Source of the DNA: Isoperla grammatica
Taxonomy: Eukaryota; Arthropoda; Insecta; Plecoptera; Perlodidae
Assembly (NCBI GenBank): GCA_945910005.1
Contig: OX246738.1
Coordinates: forward strand, 23,656,186-23,720,185
DNA length: 64,000 bases
Direction of reading: 5' to 3'
Shown: one piece after another, positions 58,778 through 62,769 of the stretch
Layout: each line of letters begins with the position of its first letter
How positions within the stretch are numbered: position 1 is the first letter of the stretch
Position numbers and translations under genes: made by a program
The notes under the pieces: model-generated
What the model was told of the DNA's origin: nothing
Databases searched by the model: none
What the model saw: the letters and a program-made list of their open reading frames with translations, nothing else

Positions 58778-58989
58778 TTACACATTTGATAAATATTGTT
58801 GTACTGAAGTAAAATGTTTGGTCATTTACATTATTTATAAGACATAATGAATCATATGGACATCCACGCGTTCTTAGTCTAGAAACCCAATTAGGTTGTA
58901 TCTCTCTTACCGTGATCGACAGAGACTGCGGCGGCCAGCTGCGCGACGCACGCAACGCACGCGACGCACGCGAGCAGACGAAGACGCAT
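17277..58989 (-). CDS. THBS: Thrombospondin, pentameric subgroup B type, 18 coding exons, 1039 aa
   Basis: The join 58989-58911, 51821-51651, 39262-39039, 35172-34986, 34327-34254, 32973-32705, 32358-32172, 31643-31422, 31303-31157, 27079-26975, 26600-26493, 25564-25396, 25063-24886, 24547-24372, 23686-23459, 22357-22270, 21616-21433, 17600-17277 gives 3120 nt in one frame, all with GT-AG borders. Thrombospondins are secreted calcium-binding glycoproteins of the extracellular matrix. Order: signal peptide (1-20), LamG-like N-domain (about 25-200), RGD linker (208-210), coiled coil (about 222-257) with Cys259 and Cys262, six EGF modules (274-532), Asp-rich type 3 repeats (about 536-790) and the lectin-like C-terminal domain (about 790-1039). 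There are no type 1 repeats or procollagen domain, so it is the COMP/TSP-3/4/5 type. Sequons lie at Asn388, Asn486 and Asn791. Vertebrate relatives have four EGF modules, so two are extra. Confidence 0.96.
17801..19175 (+). pseudogene. LINE reverse transcriptase, frameshifted
   Basis: Two overlapping frames (17801-18466 and 18456-19175) together make an RT domain. The first carries [51 protein letters not shown] and QGLPQGSVL. The second resumes at MINDLATEL and carries the catalytic YADDV box and the thumb region. The break lies just after [10 protein letters not shown] second frameshift near 19170 separates the RT from the RNase H. The YADD and DFKTAYD residues are intact, so decay is mainly by indels. 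Confidence 0.85.
19208..20068 (+). pseudogene. LINE RNase H domain
   Basis: A 286-codon frame with the RNase HI catalytic set in order: Asp in YTDGSA, Glu in [10 protein letters not shown], Asp in VDSRAAL and Asp in NEKADYL, with WIPSH before the last. The frame continues to [16 protein letters not shown] and ends in the inserted ATACA-rich sequence. The [17 protein letters not shown] segment resumes in another frame at about 20105-20160. Confidence 0.85.
20173..20452. repeat. Tail-to-tail inverted copies of the LINE 3' end
   Basis: The last 135 bp or so of the LINE (20173-20310) is followed after about 14 bp by its inverted copy (20325-20452). The two (GAA)n/(TTC)n tails face each other. 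The inverted copy stops abruptly at CTGTCAAA, as a 5'-truncated second insertion in opposite orientation would. Confidence 0.8.
20513..20903 (+). mobile_element. Hairpin element H2 (same architecture as H1, different arms)
   Basis: An exact 15-bp target duplication ACAGAGACAGCACAG (20498-20512 and 20904-20918) brackets the element. It has a 32-nt extension, a 172-bp left arm (20545-20716), a 15-nt spacer and a 172-bp, nearly perfect inverted right arm (20732-20903). The extension resembles that of H1 (GCCAAACGGCTAGATATG against GCCAATCGGCTGGAATGG), and both families share CCAACAGCTTACC. The arms are otherwise diverged. No protein is encoded. It lies in thrombospondin intron 17. Confidence 0.75.
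20985..21302. mobile_element. hAT-type MITE, 318 bp
   Basis: Starts TAGGGGTGTGTGAAGC and ends TTCGCACATCCCTA, an imperfect inverted repeat. It is bracketed by an exact 8-bp duplication GTTATCAG (20977-20984 and 21303-21310). Internal motifs are ATTCGAA-like. A fragment of the same family lies at 40253-40292. Confidence 0.85.
21433..21616 (-). CDS. THBS: Thrombospondin exon 17 (residues 871-932)
   Basis: Encodes [33 protein letters not shown] and [10 protein letters not shown] of the C-terminal lectin-like domain. The acceptor is ACGTTTCAG and the donor is CAG|GTGAGA. Confidence 0.96.
22270..22357 (-). CDS. THBS: Thrombospondin exon 16 (residues 842-871)
   Basis: Encodes [25 protein letters not shown], the start of the beta-sandwich strands of the C-terminal domain. 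The acceptor is TTGTTTACAG and the donor is TTCAG|GTAACG. Confidence 0.95.
23459..23686 (-). CDS. THBS: Thrombospondin exon 15 (residues 766-842)
   Basis: Encodes the last type 3 repeat ([19 protein letters not shown]), the sequon at Asn791 and the opening of the C-terminal domain: [19 protein letters not shown] and [15 protein letters not shown], nearly identical to vertebrate relatives. No RGD is present here, unlike vertebrate TSP-1. Confidence 0.96.
24372..24547 (-). CDS. THBS: Thrombospondin exon 14 (residues 707-766)
   Basis: Type 3 repeats: [38 protein letters not shown] chose the acceptor TACAG at 24548 because only it keeps frame and gives the expected DRDRDGVQD join. The donor is GACA|GTGAGT. 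Confidence 0.93.
24720..24815. repeat. AAT/ATT-rich simple repeat
   Basis: Imperfect (AAT)n/(ATT)n run in thrombospondin intron 13, read directly. Confidence 0.7.
24886..25063 (-). CDS. THBS: Thrombospondin exon 13 (residues 648-707)
   Basis: Type 3 repeats with [38 protein letters not shown] and [11 protein letters not shown]. The acceptor is ATTCACAG and the donor is ATCG|GTGAGT. Confidence 0.95.
25396..25564 (-). CDS. THBS: Thrombospondin exon 12 (residues 592-648)
   Basis: Type 3 repeats with [26 protein letters not shown] and [20 protein letters not shown] short insertion (GGDKQ where relatives have about two residues) separates DTDQD from GDACD, lengthening one calcium-binding motif by three residues. 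The acceptor is TTGCTTAG and the donor is GACG|GTATGT. Confidence 0.95.
25805..25852. repeat. (AC)24 microsatellite
   Basis: Perfect AC dinucleotide run in thrombospondin intron 11, read directly. Confidence 0.97.
26493..26600 (-). CDS. THBS: Thrombospondin exon 11 (residues 556-591)
   Basis: A single phase-0 exon encoding the first complete type 3 repeat, [20 protein letters not shown] and [16 protein letters not shown]. The acceptor is TTCACCTAG and the donor is CCG|GTAGGT. Confidence 0.94.
26975..27079 (-). CDS. THBS: Thrombospondin exon 10 (residues 521-555)
   Basis: Encodes the second half of EGF module 6 ([15 protein letters not shown], a hallmark of the family) and the start of the type 3 region ([14 protein letters not shown]). 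The acceptor is TTTGTTCAG and the donor is AAG|GTAACT. The 4.1-kb intron separating it from exon 9 is almost entirely the composite element. Confidence 0.95.
27424..30550. repeat. 28-bp minisatellite array, about 110 copies
   Basis: The unit is 28 bp and contains the 14-bp palindrome AAAGGACGTCCTTT and a second palindrome AGGCCT followed by ACG. Units vary by a few bases. Distinctive variants (GACGTTTATCCC, GAACGTTTTTTCC) recur about 728 bp apart (26 units), which points to a higher-order duplication of roughly 28.8-29.3 kb and 29.5-30.0 kb. Because 28 is not divisible by three and the unit lacks stops, long frames of up to 376 codons open across it with a 28-residue peptide period. These are a product of the repeat, not evidence of a gene. 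Confidence 0.92.
30551..30843. other. Unique cargo segment of the composite element
   Basis: Non-repetitive DNA between the minisatellite and the TA run. A plus-strand frame of about 35 codons starts at ATG 30554 ([17 protein letters not shown]) and ends at TAA near 30661. I do not recognise it. It could be the last remnant of a lost coding region. Confidence 0.4.
30844..30892. repeat. (TA)n microsatellite
   Basis: About 24 TA dinucleotides, read directly, inside the composite element. Confidence 0.95.
31157..31303 (-). CDS. THBS: Thrombospondin exon 9 (residues 472-520)
   Basis: Encodes the end of EGF module 5 ([20 protein letters not shown], sequon Asn486) and the first half of module 6 ([14 protein letters not shown]). 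The acceptor is CTTTAAG and the donor is AAG|GTACAG. Intron 8 before it is only 118 bp, the shortest in the gene. Confidence 0.95.
31422..31643 (-). CDS. THBS: Thrombospondin exon 8 (residues 398-471)
   Basis: Encodes EGF module 4, whose long last loop ([12 protein letters not shown]) is typical of the thrombospondin second canonical EGF, and the start of calcium-binding module 5 ([19 protein letters not shown]). Phase 0 at both ends. The acceptor is TGTTTCAG and the donor is GAG|GTACCG. Confidence 0.96.
32172..32358 (-). CDS. THBS: Thrombospondin exon 7 (residues 335-397)
   Basis: Finishes EGF module 2 ([15 protein letters not shown]) and encodes module 3 ([12 protein letters not shown] to GSTGNGTKC, sequon Asn388), ending in the calcium-binding linker DLDE. 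The acceptor GATAG is weak in pyrimidines, but frame and similarity fix it. Confidence 0.94.
32705..32973 (-). CDS. THBS: Thrombospondin exon 6 (residues 246-335)
   Basis: Encodes the end of the coiled coil ([11 protein letters not shown]), the inter-chain cysteine pair CDLC (259, 262), EGF module 1 (274-310) and the first half of module 2. Modules 1 and 2 resemble each other closely (both contain CGQCP then GYVGDG), which suggests duplication of a single module. Confidence 0.95.
34254..34327 (-). CDS. THBS: Thrombospondin exon 5 (residues 221-245), coiled coil
   Basis: A 74-nt exon encoding [20 protein letters not shown], with hydrophobic residues at heptad a/d spacing. This is the oligomerisation helix. 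The acceptor is CGTTGCAG and the donor is GTG|GTAAGT. Its frame fits exons 4 and 6 exactly. Confidence 0.93.
34876..34980. repeat. (AAT)n simple repeat
   Basis: Imperfect trinucleotide run immediately downstream (minus strand) of the exon 4 donor in intron 4, read directly. Confidence 0.9.
34986..35172 (-). CDS. THBS: Thrombospondin exon 4 (residues 159-221), RGD linker
   Basis: Encodes the last strands of the N-terminal domain ([17 protein letters not shown]), the cysteine of NNCPAH, and a linker with RRGD at 207-210 (AGG GGA GAT at 35025-35017). RGD is the classical integrin-binding tripeptide; its exposure here is inference. The acceptor is GTCACAG and the donor is AAAG|GTACCT. Confidence 0.93.
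35173..38804. other. Thrombospondin intron 3, mostly unassigned
   Basis: Contains poly-C/poly-G runs (35268-35287, 36822-36834, 36905-36913, 37228-37249) and roughly three diverged units with ATAACGGTTTT and GGGGGGCTAACTTGAC motifs (36889-37262). A GC-richer stretch at 37600-38330 has ACGCAAGGTCGGG at 38194-38206 and its complement near 37670, suggesting a decayed inverted-repeat element. A (TCTTA)n run lies at 38160-38185. No gene seen. Confidence 0.45.
38805..39030 (+). repeat. Dispersed repeat R1, copy 1
   Basis: Shares GTTGTCTAG, GGCGAATTCCGT, GAAATAGA and GGAGCGA-CGTCTCTTCTGA blocks, in order, with the minus strand of 52200-52445. The translated similarity (SVEIDxVERxSLLxIL) simply follows the DNA similarity. 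It ends about 8 bp from the exon 3 donor. Family unknown. Confidence 0.65.
39039..39262 (-). CDS. THBS: Thrombospondin exon 3 (residues 84-158)
   Basis: Encodes the middle of the LamG-like N-terminal domain, including [20 protein letters not shown] and HVSLYVDCV, the cysteine-containing strand typical of this domain. The acceptor is TGTGTTTCAG and the donor is GTG|GTAAGT. It is squeezed between repeat R1 and the 1.7-kb foldback at 39313. Confidence 0.95.
39313..40989. mobile_element. Foldback element built of about 277-bp tandem units in inverted arms
   Basis: The ends are inverted: AGAGCCAGCAACATAAAAGC at the left and its complement at the right (…GCTGGCTCT, 40989). The outer parts of the arms (CTCCCCTCATAAGGTACAT, GGCCCCACAGGGGGCC) also match in inverted order. 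The left arm holds three tandem units with a period of about 276-279 bp (start marks near 39470, 39749 and 40025). The right arm holds two or more inverted units (near 40538 and 40820). A fragment of the hAT MITE family (40253-40292) and a poly-G run lie between them. I found no clear target duplication or coding region. It occupies thrombospondin intron 2 beside exon 3. Confidence 0.78.
40990..42872. other. Thrombospondin intron 2, unassigned
   Basis: AT-rich with no recognised gene. A patch at 42430-42600 repeats GCGCACTNNATGCACAC-like words in a short region. No element ends were found. Confidence 0.4.
42873..43136. mobile_element. Foldback MITE built of CTGATCGAAAA motifs
   Basis: The left arm (42873-42961) repeats CTGATCGAAAA, CTGACCGAAAATAA and GTGATCGAAAA. 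The right arm (about 43056-43136) carries them in inverted form (TTTTCGATCAG, TTTTCGGTCAG). Spacer about 95 bp. No coding capacity. Borders may be a few bases off. Confidence 0.7.
43185..43455 (+). repeat. Dispersed repeat R2, copy 1
   Basis: Shares ordered blocks (TAGTTCCTAC, ACAGGTNCAT, TTTACGAATG-like, GTTGAAACAGCGT, TTACGTTGGG) with 47950-48600 and 52805-53065. Length about 260 bp, no coding similarity. Family not recognised. Confidence 0.6.
43456..46795. other. Thrombospondin intron 2, unassigned
   Basis: AT-rich sequence with short frames only. No splice-flanked exon, RNA gene or bounded transposon was recognised. Confidence 0.4.
46796..46971. mobile_element. Small MITE with CAGTGAAACTTCTTTATAAC ends
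   Basis: The left end CAGTGAAACTTCTTTATAAC and the right end GTTATAAAGAAGTTTTACTG are inverted repeats of about 20 bp. Internal TTATAA motifs repeat. Such CAGT-starting, TTATAA-rich ends are typical of pogo-like Tc1/mariner MITEs. The flanking TA is kept only on the left. Confidence 0.6.
47950..48600 (+). repeat. Dispersed repeat R2, copy 2, interrupted by a MITE
   Basis: Shows the R2 blocks (TAGTTCCTACC, AACAGGTCCAT, GTTGAAACAGTGT, TTACGTTGGGG) with the MITE 48038-48435 inserted between the first and second halves. The uninterrupted copies at 43.2 and 52.8 kb show what the empty site looked like. Confidence 0.6.
48038..48435. mobile_element. MITE with AAGGCTGGTCCACACAG ends and TA duplication
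   Basis: Starts AAGGCTGGTCCACACAGATT and ends with its complement, flanked on both sides by TA (48036-48037 and 48436-48437). A partial internal second copy (GGATGGTCCACACAG near 48200) and a long inner inverted repeat (around TTTCCTATGATCC) suggest one copy inserted in another, or a duplicated end. No transposase. Confidence 0.75.
48601..50493. other. Thrombospondin intron 2, unassigned, with small repeats
   Basis: Contains 49330-49460, where TGATTTAAATC palindromic motifs repeat about six times (probably a MITE remnant), and a poly-G run at 49803-49821. The segment at 50200-50400 has tandem-like GCCCGG(T/A)CTTCTAAG words. No gene seen. Confidence 0.45.
50494..50566 (-). tRNA. tRNA-like sequence (pseudogene or SINE head)
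   Basis: On the minus strand, a perfect T arm (GCGGG, loop TTCAAAT, CCCGC) and a 7-bp extended anticodon stem (GCGTATG with CGTACGC, loop TCCTAAG) are present. The D-arm is imperfect and the acceptor stem pairs at only about four of seven positions (GCCGTCC against ACAAGGC). The broken acceptor makes a functional tRNA unlikely. Confidence 0.45.
51651..51821 (-). CDS. THBS: Thrombospondin exon 2 (residues 27-84)
   Basis: Encodes the start of the N-terminal LamG-like domain: a charged segment ([18 protein letters not shown]), then [20 protein letters not shown], which matches the first strands of the family domain (typically LFSIDSPSG-like then KF). The acceptor is TTGAACAG and the donor is AGAG|GTGAGT. 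Confidence 0.93.
51938..52222. mobile_element. Hairpin MITE, 285 bp
   Basis: The ends CGTTGAGTGAGTAAT and ATTACTCACTCAACG are inverted, and the inner arms continue the match (GGCAGTTTGTCTACCGCC, GTAGTAGAAGTTCGCCAAGC and complements) to about 125 bp per side. No coding capacity. It sits about 120 bp upstream (in gene sense) of the exon 2 acceptor. Target duplication not identified. Confidence 0.72.
52200..52445 (-). repeat. Dispersed repeat R1, copy 2
   Basis: Minus-strand counterpart of 38805-39030, with the same ordered blocks. Its low-coordinate end abuts the hairpin MITE. Confidence 0.62.
52469..52672. repeat. Inverted repeat, arms about 80 bp
   Basis: The left arm (from CCACGTAGAGATTGCAGTGC) and right arm (ending GCACTGCAATCTCTACGTGG) are near-perfect complements over about 80 bp, with a spacer of about 45 bp. 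Probably another hairpin MITE; ends not defined. Confidence 0.75.
52805..53065 (+). repeat. Dispersed repeat R2, copy 3
   Basis: Ordered R2 blocks: TAGTTCCTAAACC, AACAGGTACA, CCTTTACGAATG, GTTGAAACAGCGTGCA, TTACGTTGGGG. Confidence 0.6.
53325..53603 (+). mobile_element. tRNA-derived SINE-1, full-length
   Basis: The tRNA-like head has an A box (TGGCTCAGCGG) and B box (GGTTCGATTCC). The body of about 190 bp includes CGAGGTTTTCCTCAGTCGTA, and the tail is (ATT)n. A direct duplication ATAACGGAT lies at 53316-53324 and 53604-53612. A second copy lies at 56341-56609 on the minus strand. The conserved body may belong to one of the widely shared SINE central domains; that needs comparison. Confidence 0.85.
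53613..55447. other. Thrombospondin intron 1, unassigned
   Basis: AT-rich sequence. A degenerate tRNA-like B-box region on the minus strand (about 54815-54890, GGGCTCGATCCC) is probably a SINE relic, and (TTAA/TAAA)n simple repeats lie at 55130-55215. No gene seen. Confidence 0.4.
55456..55775. mobile_element. hAT-type MITE, 320 bp
   Basis: Ends CAGTGGCGTAACTAG and CTAGTTACGCTACTG are inverted, and an exact 8-bp duplication CCCCAGAC flanks it (55448-55455 and 55776-55783). No transposase. It interrupts a tRNA-like repeat relic whose B-box-like part resumes at about 55790. Confidence 0.88.
56341..56609 (-). mobile_element. tRNA-derived SINE-1, second copy
   Basis: Reverse complement of 53325-53603 over its full length with scattered substitutions; the A box and B box are recognisable. 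A third of the way in, the body differs by a short replacement (ATATAAGCG). Confidence 0.83.
56610..57449. other. Thrombospondin intron 1, unassigned
   Basis: No gene seen. A C-run lies at 57028-57048. TCCCACGTGACGTCAC at 56684-56699 resembles a CRE/E-box pair, probably by chance. Confidence 0.4.
57450..57632 (-). CDS. Unrecognised 60-residue open frame in thrombospondin intron 1
   Basis: The minus-strand frame begins after a possible acceptor (ATGATGAG) and reads [20 protein letters not shown], then [19 protein letters not shown], then [15 protein letters not shown], ending TPYRKK and TAA. The amino-acid mix looks protein-like, with alternating hydrophobic residues as in a beta domain. A polyadenylation-type AATAAA overlaps the stop. 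It could be an exon of a nested gene, a transposon fragment or a processed pseudogene. It lacks a proper start codon. I do not know its family. Confidence 0.3.
   Translation of the reverse strand, partial: GLEYPAIENIDYVIMELSGKKKGYSRISLELKQVVKVRPDQPVQLLSNLNYKTCTPYRKK
57633..58910. other. Thrombospondin intron 1, promoter-proximal part
   Basis: AT-rich, with a G-run at 58479-58502 and a flanking near-duplicate (GTCAAATT…GCA…TCG…TTTTTGACCC and TTCGAATTTTGCATACGAGCCCATTTTCGATGAC-like words at about 58360-58445 and again at 58505-58590). An (AAT)n run lies at 58745-58780. No gene seen. Confidence 0.45.
58911..58989 (-). CDS. THBS: Thrombospondin exon 1 (signal peptide, residues 1-27)
   Basis: ATG at 58989 opens a typical secretory signal: MRLRLL, then a hydrophobic Ala/Val/Cys core with three GCGTGCGTC-type repeats (ACVACVACV), ending AAAVS before the mature start. 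No in-frame ATG lies upstream. The donor is CACG|GTAAGA and joins exon 2 in phase 1. Confidence 0.9.
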
Positions 58990-59021
58990 CTTGCGTGTGG
59001 ACGCTACGCTCGTCAGAAGCG

Positions 59022-59322
59022 ATCTGAGAGACACGAGGTCGGAGCGCGTCTTAAATATCGCGCGCAGTTTAGCTGGTCGGCGCGCGCACACTAGGCTACA
59101 GCTTCACGAGACTAGACCCGTCTCGGCCCGGGGTAGAATAGTCCGAGAGTGACTCTGCTAGTCGTAAGAGACATCTGAGAGACACGAGGTCGGAGCGCGT
59201 CTTAAATATCGCGCGCAGTTTAGCTGGTCGGCGCGCGCACACTAGGCTACAGCTTCACGAGACTAGACCCGTCTCGGCCCGGGGTAGAATAGGCCGAGAG
59301 TGACTCTGCTAGTCGTAAGAGG
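59022..59322 (-). promoter_or_regulatory. Tandemly duplicated thrombospondin core promoter (2 x 151 bp)
   Basis: 59022-59171 and 59173-59322 are nearly identical, with a 151-bp offset. On the gene strand each copy holds a TATA-like TATTTAAG in a GC-rich setting (59057-59050 and 59208-59201). The proximal one is about 60 nt from the start codon, so transcription from it would leave a 5' UTR of about 30 nt. Start sites are inferred from TATA spacing. Confidence 0.6.
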
Positions 59323-60458
59323 GATCTAAGACCAAGTTCGTTCATTTGTCGCTTGTAAATGTTCGGGAACAAGTTAGAGCATGGCGGAAACGCGTCATCG
59401 AACAGGAAGTTGACTAAATCTATTACGAAAAAACATGTGTTCTGCCGTCACACGAATGAACGCCAATCTAGTCAGAGACATTAAGGTGATCCTACCCCCC
59501 TTGAAAAACACTTTTCCTACGAACTACTTGCAAATGTGTATGTGTGACGTATGAAGTGTACCCTAAGGAGGTTATCCCCTATATAACCTCCTTGGTGTAC
59601 CCCTCCTCCCCCCCCCCCCCCCCCCCCTTCCAAAACTCCGACCGAGCTCCGCCCGCTTCGTTTTCTTTTCAGTCAAGCGTGAACTCTTGATGGAGCAAGG
59701 TCACGCCCGCGATGCTGCGCTCTGCTCACTTGGTGTCATGTTTCCCTCCAAAACTTGGATTGCACCTGTACATTTGCGTGATCAACTACTGTTGAACGGC
59801 GCTAGGACACAAGTAGACAATTTTATTTTCTTTGCGCAAATTACCTGTCTGGACCCGTAAAGTACTTACGGCTGGACTGCGACGTGAGCAAACTGATGCG
59901 CTTTACATCCATTTACGTATAACACCAAAACTCAAACAGTTTTTGACGTAGGCTTGAGACTGCAAACATTTTGGGAAGATAAGGGTCGAGCGCATCATGA
60001 GCACTTTATTTCTTGTGATTCTTTTCGTAAATAAGTTATGGAATAGTAAAAACAGCATGTACTCAAGTGTCTTTTCACCGGGACACGAAAAAAGTCATTA
60101 CAAAAAACTGGACAAATAATAATTATGTTTTAAAATTGTACACCGTCATTCCTAAGATTACAACCTATAGGATACTACATTTTCGTGTACTTGAAAAAAT
60201 ATGGTCTAGAGGTGTAACTAGCAGCATTAACGTAAAGACTTTTCAAGCTATACCGGTACACGTAAAAAATAAAAACGTGATTTTTTTTAAACCTGTTTTT
60301 GCAGACATAATATCAATATGTATCCATCTTCATCAAAAAAACTTAATTTCATAAAGTTGCAATACCTAGATACCTTCACCTTGAAGCCAGCACAATCAGA
60401 TTATAACTTGTATTTGAACAGTTTACAAATGAAAAATAAAATAAAATAAATAAATAAA
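59323..60458. other. Upstream region of thrombospondin, unassigned
   Basis: Contains a palindromic AGGAGGTTAT…ATAACCTCCT around 59566-59592 and a C-run at 59608-59627. No gene recognised. Confidence 0.4.
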
Positions 60459-60866
60459 TTCACATTTAGAGTCTAACCACTCAGTAACTAAAATGATTTG
60501 CAGTGGGGGACTTTAAATTAAAGTGACTAAACCAACCCTGTAGCCTTCGAACACCATCGACGAGTGAGCGATAACCAATCAAAGATCGATATTTCAAATA
60601 CGAAACATATGAGTCAGTGATTGGACAGTCGAACACCTGCGGACAAATGCCAGAATCAACAAGGCCGATTCAGAACAACTTTGAATTTATTGAGTGCTTC
60701 GTTGCTAGGACGGCTCCAAAGTCACCGTTTACTTATTCCTAAGCCAAGAAGTAATGGAATTGAATCCATATTAGAAGTTAAAAAACTTCTGCCCGAAGCG
60801 GGATTTGAACCCGGTACCTTCTGCACTGGAAGCAGGGATGCTAACCACTGGACCACTGGACCAACG
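60459..60866 (-). mobile_element. tRNA-derived SINE-2
   Basis: On the minus strand, a tRNA-like head (60866-60790) contains GGTCCAGTGG twice, an anticodon-like stem-loop (CTGC, TTCCAGT, GCAG) and the B box GGGTTCAAATCCC. A body shared with 14024-14295 and an AT-rich (TTTA)n tail at about 60429-60458 follow. A functional tRNA is unlikely because the acceptor strands do not pair. Confidence 0.7.
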
Positions 60867-61612
60867 AGCCACTTAACTTTATATTTATATTTCTATTGTA
60901 CGTAATGTAACGTTATACGGTACAGTGTGCAGCACGGCATTATTGTGTATTATTAGCTACATGTACATGGGCCTAGCCATGCATAACCATAATTTTCGGT
61001 CTCAAGATCGAGATCGCAAGCCGGAAATCGTAAGAAAGCTAACTTACATGGTTCTGTTCACAACTAAATCGTAACGTCGTAATTGATTGTAATGGGAAAA
61101 TGTACGATTGCAATCACGAATCCGATTAAGCAAGCTGTCAAGAAATGATTTCTTCTGATTTTGGAAAACAAAACAAAAAACAAACAAATACACATACAAA
61201 ACTTTCACTTAGTCGTTGTCTATCATTAAAAGTTTTAAATGGTGAGCAGTTACTATTGCTACACAATGTTTTTATTTCTAAGGTTACAATTTTATTATTT
61301 TGACAGCTGATTGCTTGTCCATCAGTTCAATTCATTTGTTCCATTGTTGTCTTTGGTGTTGCTTTGCTAGTGCCCTATATAATGGTAACAATCATAACTG
61401 ACGTAATCAAATCCGGCGTAACTCTGGTTACGAATAAAATGATTATGCTAAAGCGAAATAATTCCAGCTAAAATGTGTTTGTTGTAACTATATATTTACG
61501 TACAAAATGCTTATTGTGTGTTTTATGTTGCTGTGACGGTTTTATTACGTTCACATGATACATGGTCACGCGAAGATGTGTTTATCGGTCATGTCTTCAT
61601 GTTCACGGACCT
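60867..61612. other. Intergenic, unassigned
   Basis: AT-rich DNA without recognised genes or bounded repeats. Confidence 0.4.
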
Positions 61613-62184
61613 CTCAGCGTTTGGGGCGACGCGGTTGACGCGGTAGGTGCATGCGAGCGACGAAGTGTTTACTGCTGAGCGCCGTTTCGAGGGCGCGAAG
61701 TAGGTGTGGCTCATGATTTTGACGTTCAGCAATGGAAGAAGAATGGGATCAGTATCATTATGAATTCTTTTTATGGCGTGAAAAATTGCTGCATGCATTG
61801 TAAATTAAAAGACCTAAGCGTTTTCATGTGCGGCCATTATATATTTAAAACGGAGAGAGCAAGGGTTTTATGGGAACCTGCTCCAAGGAATGAGGTTAGG
61901 GGACAACGAACAAATTTTAATTTCCATTGCATGTCAATAGATAAATTCGATGAGTTATTAACACTTCAAAAGAGCCACTATCCTTGTTTATAACCTATAA
62001 AAATAGTTGTACGGCAATGACGACTGTAAACAAACCGTGATGAAATATGGATAAATCGCGTCTACCGCGAGAGAAAAGTTGAACACTGCTCAAGTCAGTC
62101 GCCCGTTTGGCGCCGTCGCGTCTACCGCAGCAAACTAGCCCCCTGATTGGTTGCCGCGTCTACCGCGTCGCCCCAAACGCTGAG
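61613..62184 (+). mobile_element. PIF/Harbinger-like remnant with inverted ends
   Basis: CTCAGCGTTTGGGGCGACGC at 61613 recurs inverted, ending at 62184, and both ends continue with GGTNGACGCGG. Inside, two broken frames look like the N-terminal part of Harbinger transposases: an acidic start followed by WDQYHYEFFLWREKL (from ATG 61732), then, after a shift, WEPAPRNEVRG, a short spacer and MSIDKFDELL (to about 61960). The catalytic domain is absent. The FDELL segment is the main support, so family assignment is tentative. Confidence 0.45.
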
Positions 62185-62453
62185 CAGTAAACGCACTTTA
62201 ATATTTAGAGTTTCTACTGAACTAATATTTTTATCAACTTATACAATGCATTGTTAGTAATCATATAACAAACACATTCAAATACGACAAATGTTGACGA
62301 TAAATATTTAATCAGTTGAGGAGAGTAGCATTTTATCACGCGCGAAGCGGCAGCCGTCCAGCGATCATGTATCCACGTGACGCTATGCGCGGGCCGGACG
62401 AGATTCGGCGCGCGGGAGTGACAGACCTAGGCAAGGAAGGATATCGTTAGACC

Positions 62454-62569
62454 ATGGCCGCTACCGCATCTGCAGGTACCACGTACTCGGGGACGGGACC
62501 ACGACAGCAGAACAGCGAACCCAGGACTCTCGTCGCAAGACCGACGCCAATAGCGGCCGTGGGCCGAGG
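62454..62569 (+). CDS. Possible first coding exon of an unidentified gene
   Basis: A CpG-rich stretch (about 62330-62760) contains ATG in a strong context (ACCATGG) opening MAATASAGTTYSGTGPRQQN and 19 more residues. A candidate donor GAGG|GTGAATAA lies just before an in-frame TGA. A GC-rich island with a Kozak ATG and donor is what a first exon looks like, but the sequence is low-complexity and nothing downstream in the window confirms it. Confidence 0.28.
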
Positions 62570-62769
62570 GTGAATAACATTAATTATCAGGACGCACCGG
62601 AGGACGCTATCAAGTGGAATCCTATGCAATTTCGAGGAAAGAGTATAGCACCATATTATACCAATGTGTTCACGAGGTCTCACAGTATTTAGCGCACTTT
62701 GGTGCCAGAGCGATATCCGCGACTGGGGGCGGGGGCGGCGCCCTCAATTTTGGCCACGCATTGCATTGA

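Noticed and set aside
58891..59091. Extended 66-codon frame starting 34 codons before the thrombospondin ATG
   Set aside because: Its apparent first codon at 59091 is GTG, not ATG. The signal peptide begins at ATG 58989.
60790..60866. Genuine tRNA gene on the minus strand
   Set aside because: The T arm and an anticodon-like stem are present, but the acceptor strands do not pair, the D region has a duplicated GGTCCAGTGG, and the sequence continues into a dispersed repeat. It is a SINE head.
61706..61993. Host gene encoding a 95-residue protein
   Set aside because: The apparent start is GTG, and the similarity is to transposase N-termini between inverted ends, so I assigned it to a Harbinger-like remnant.
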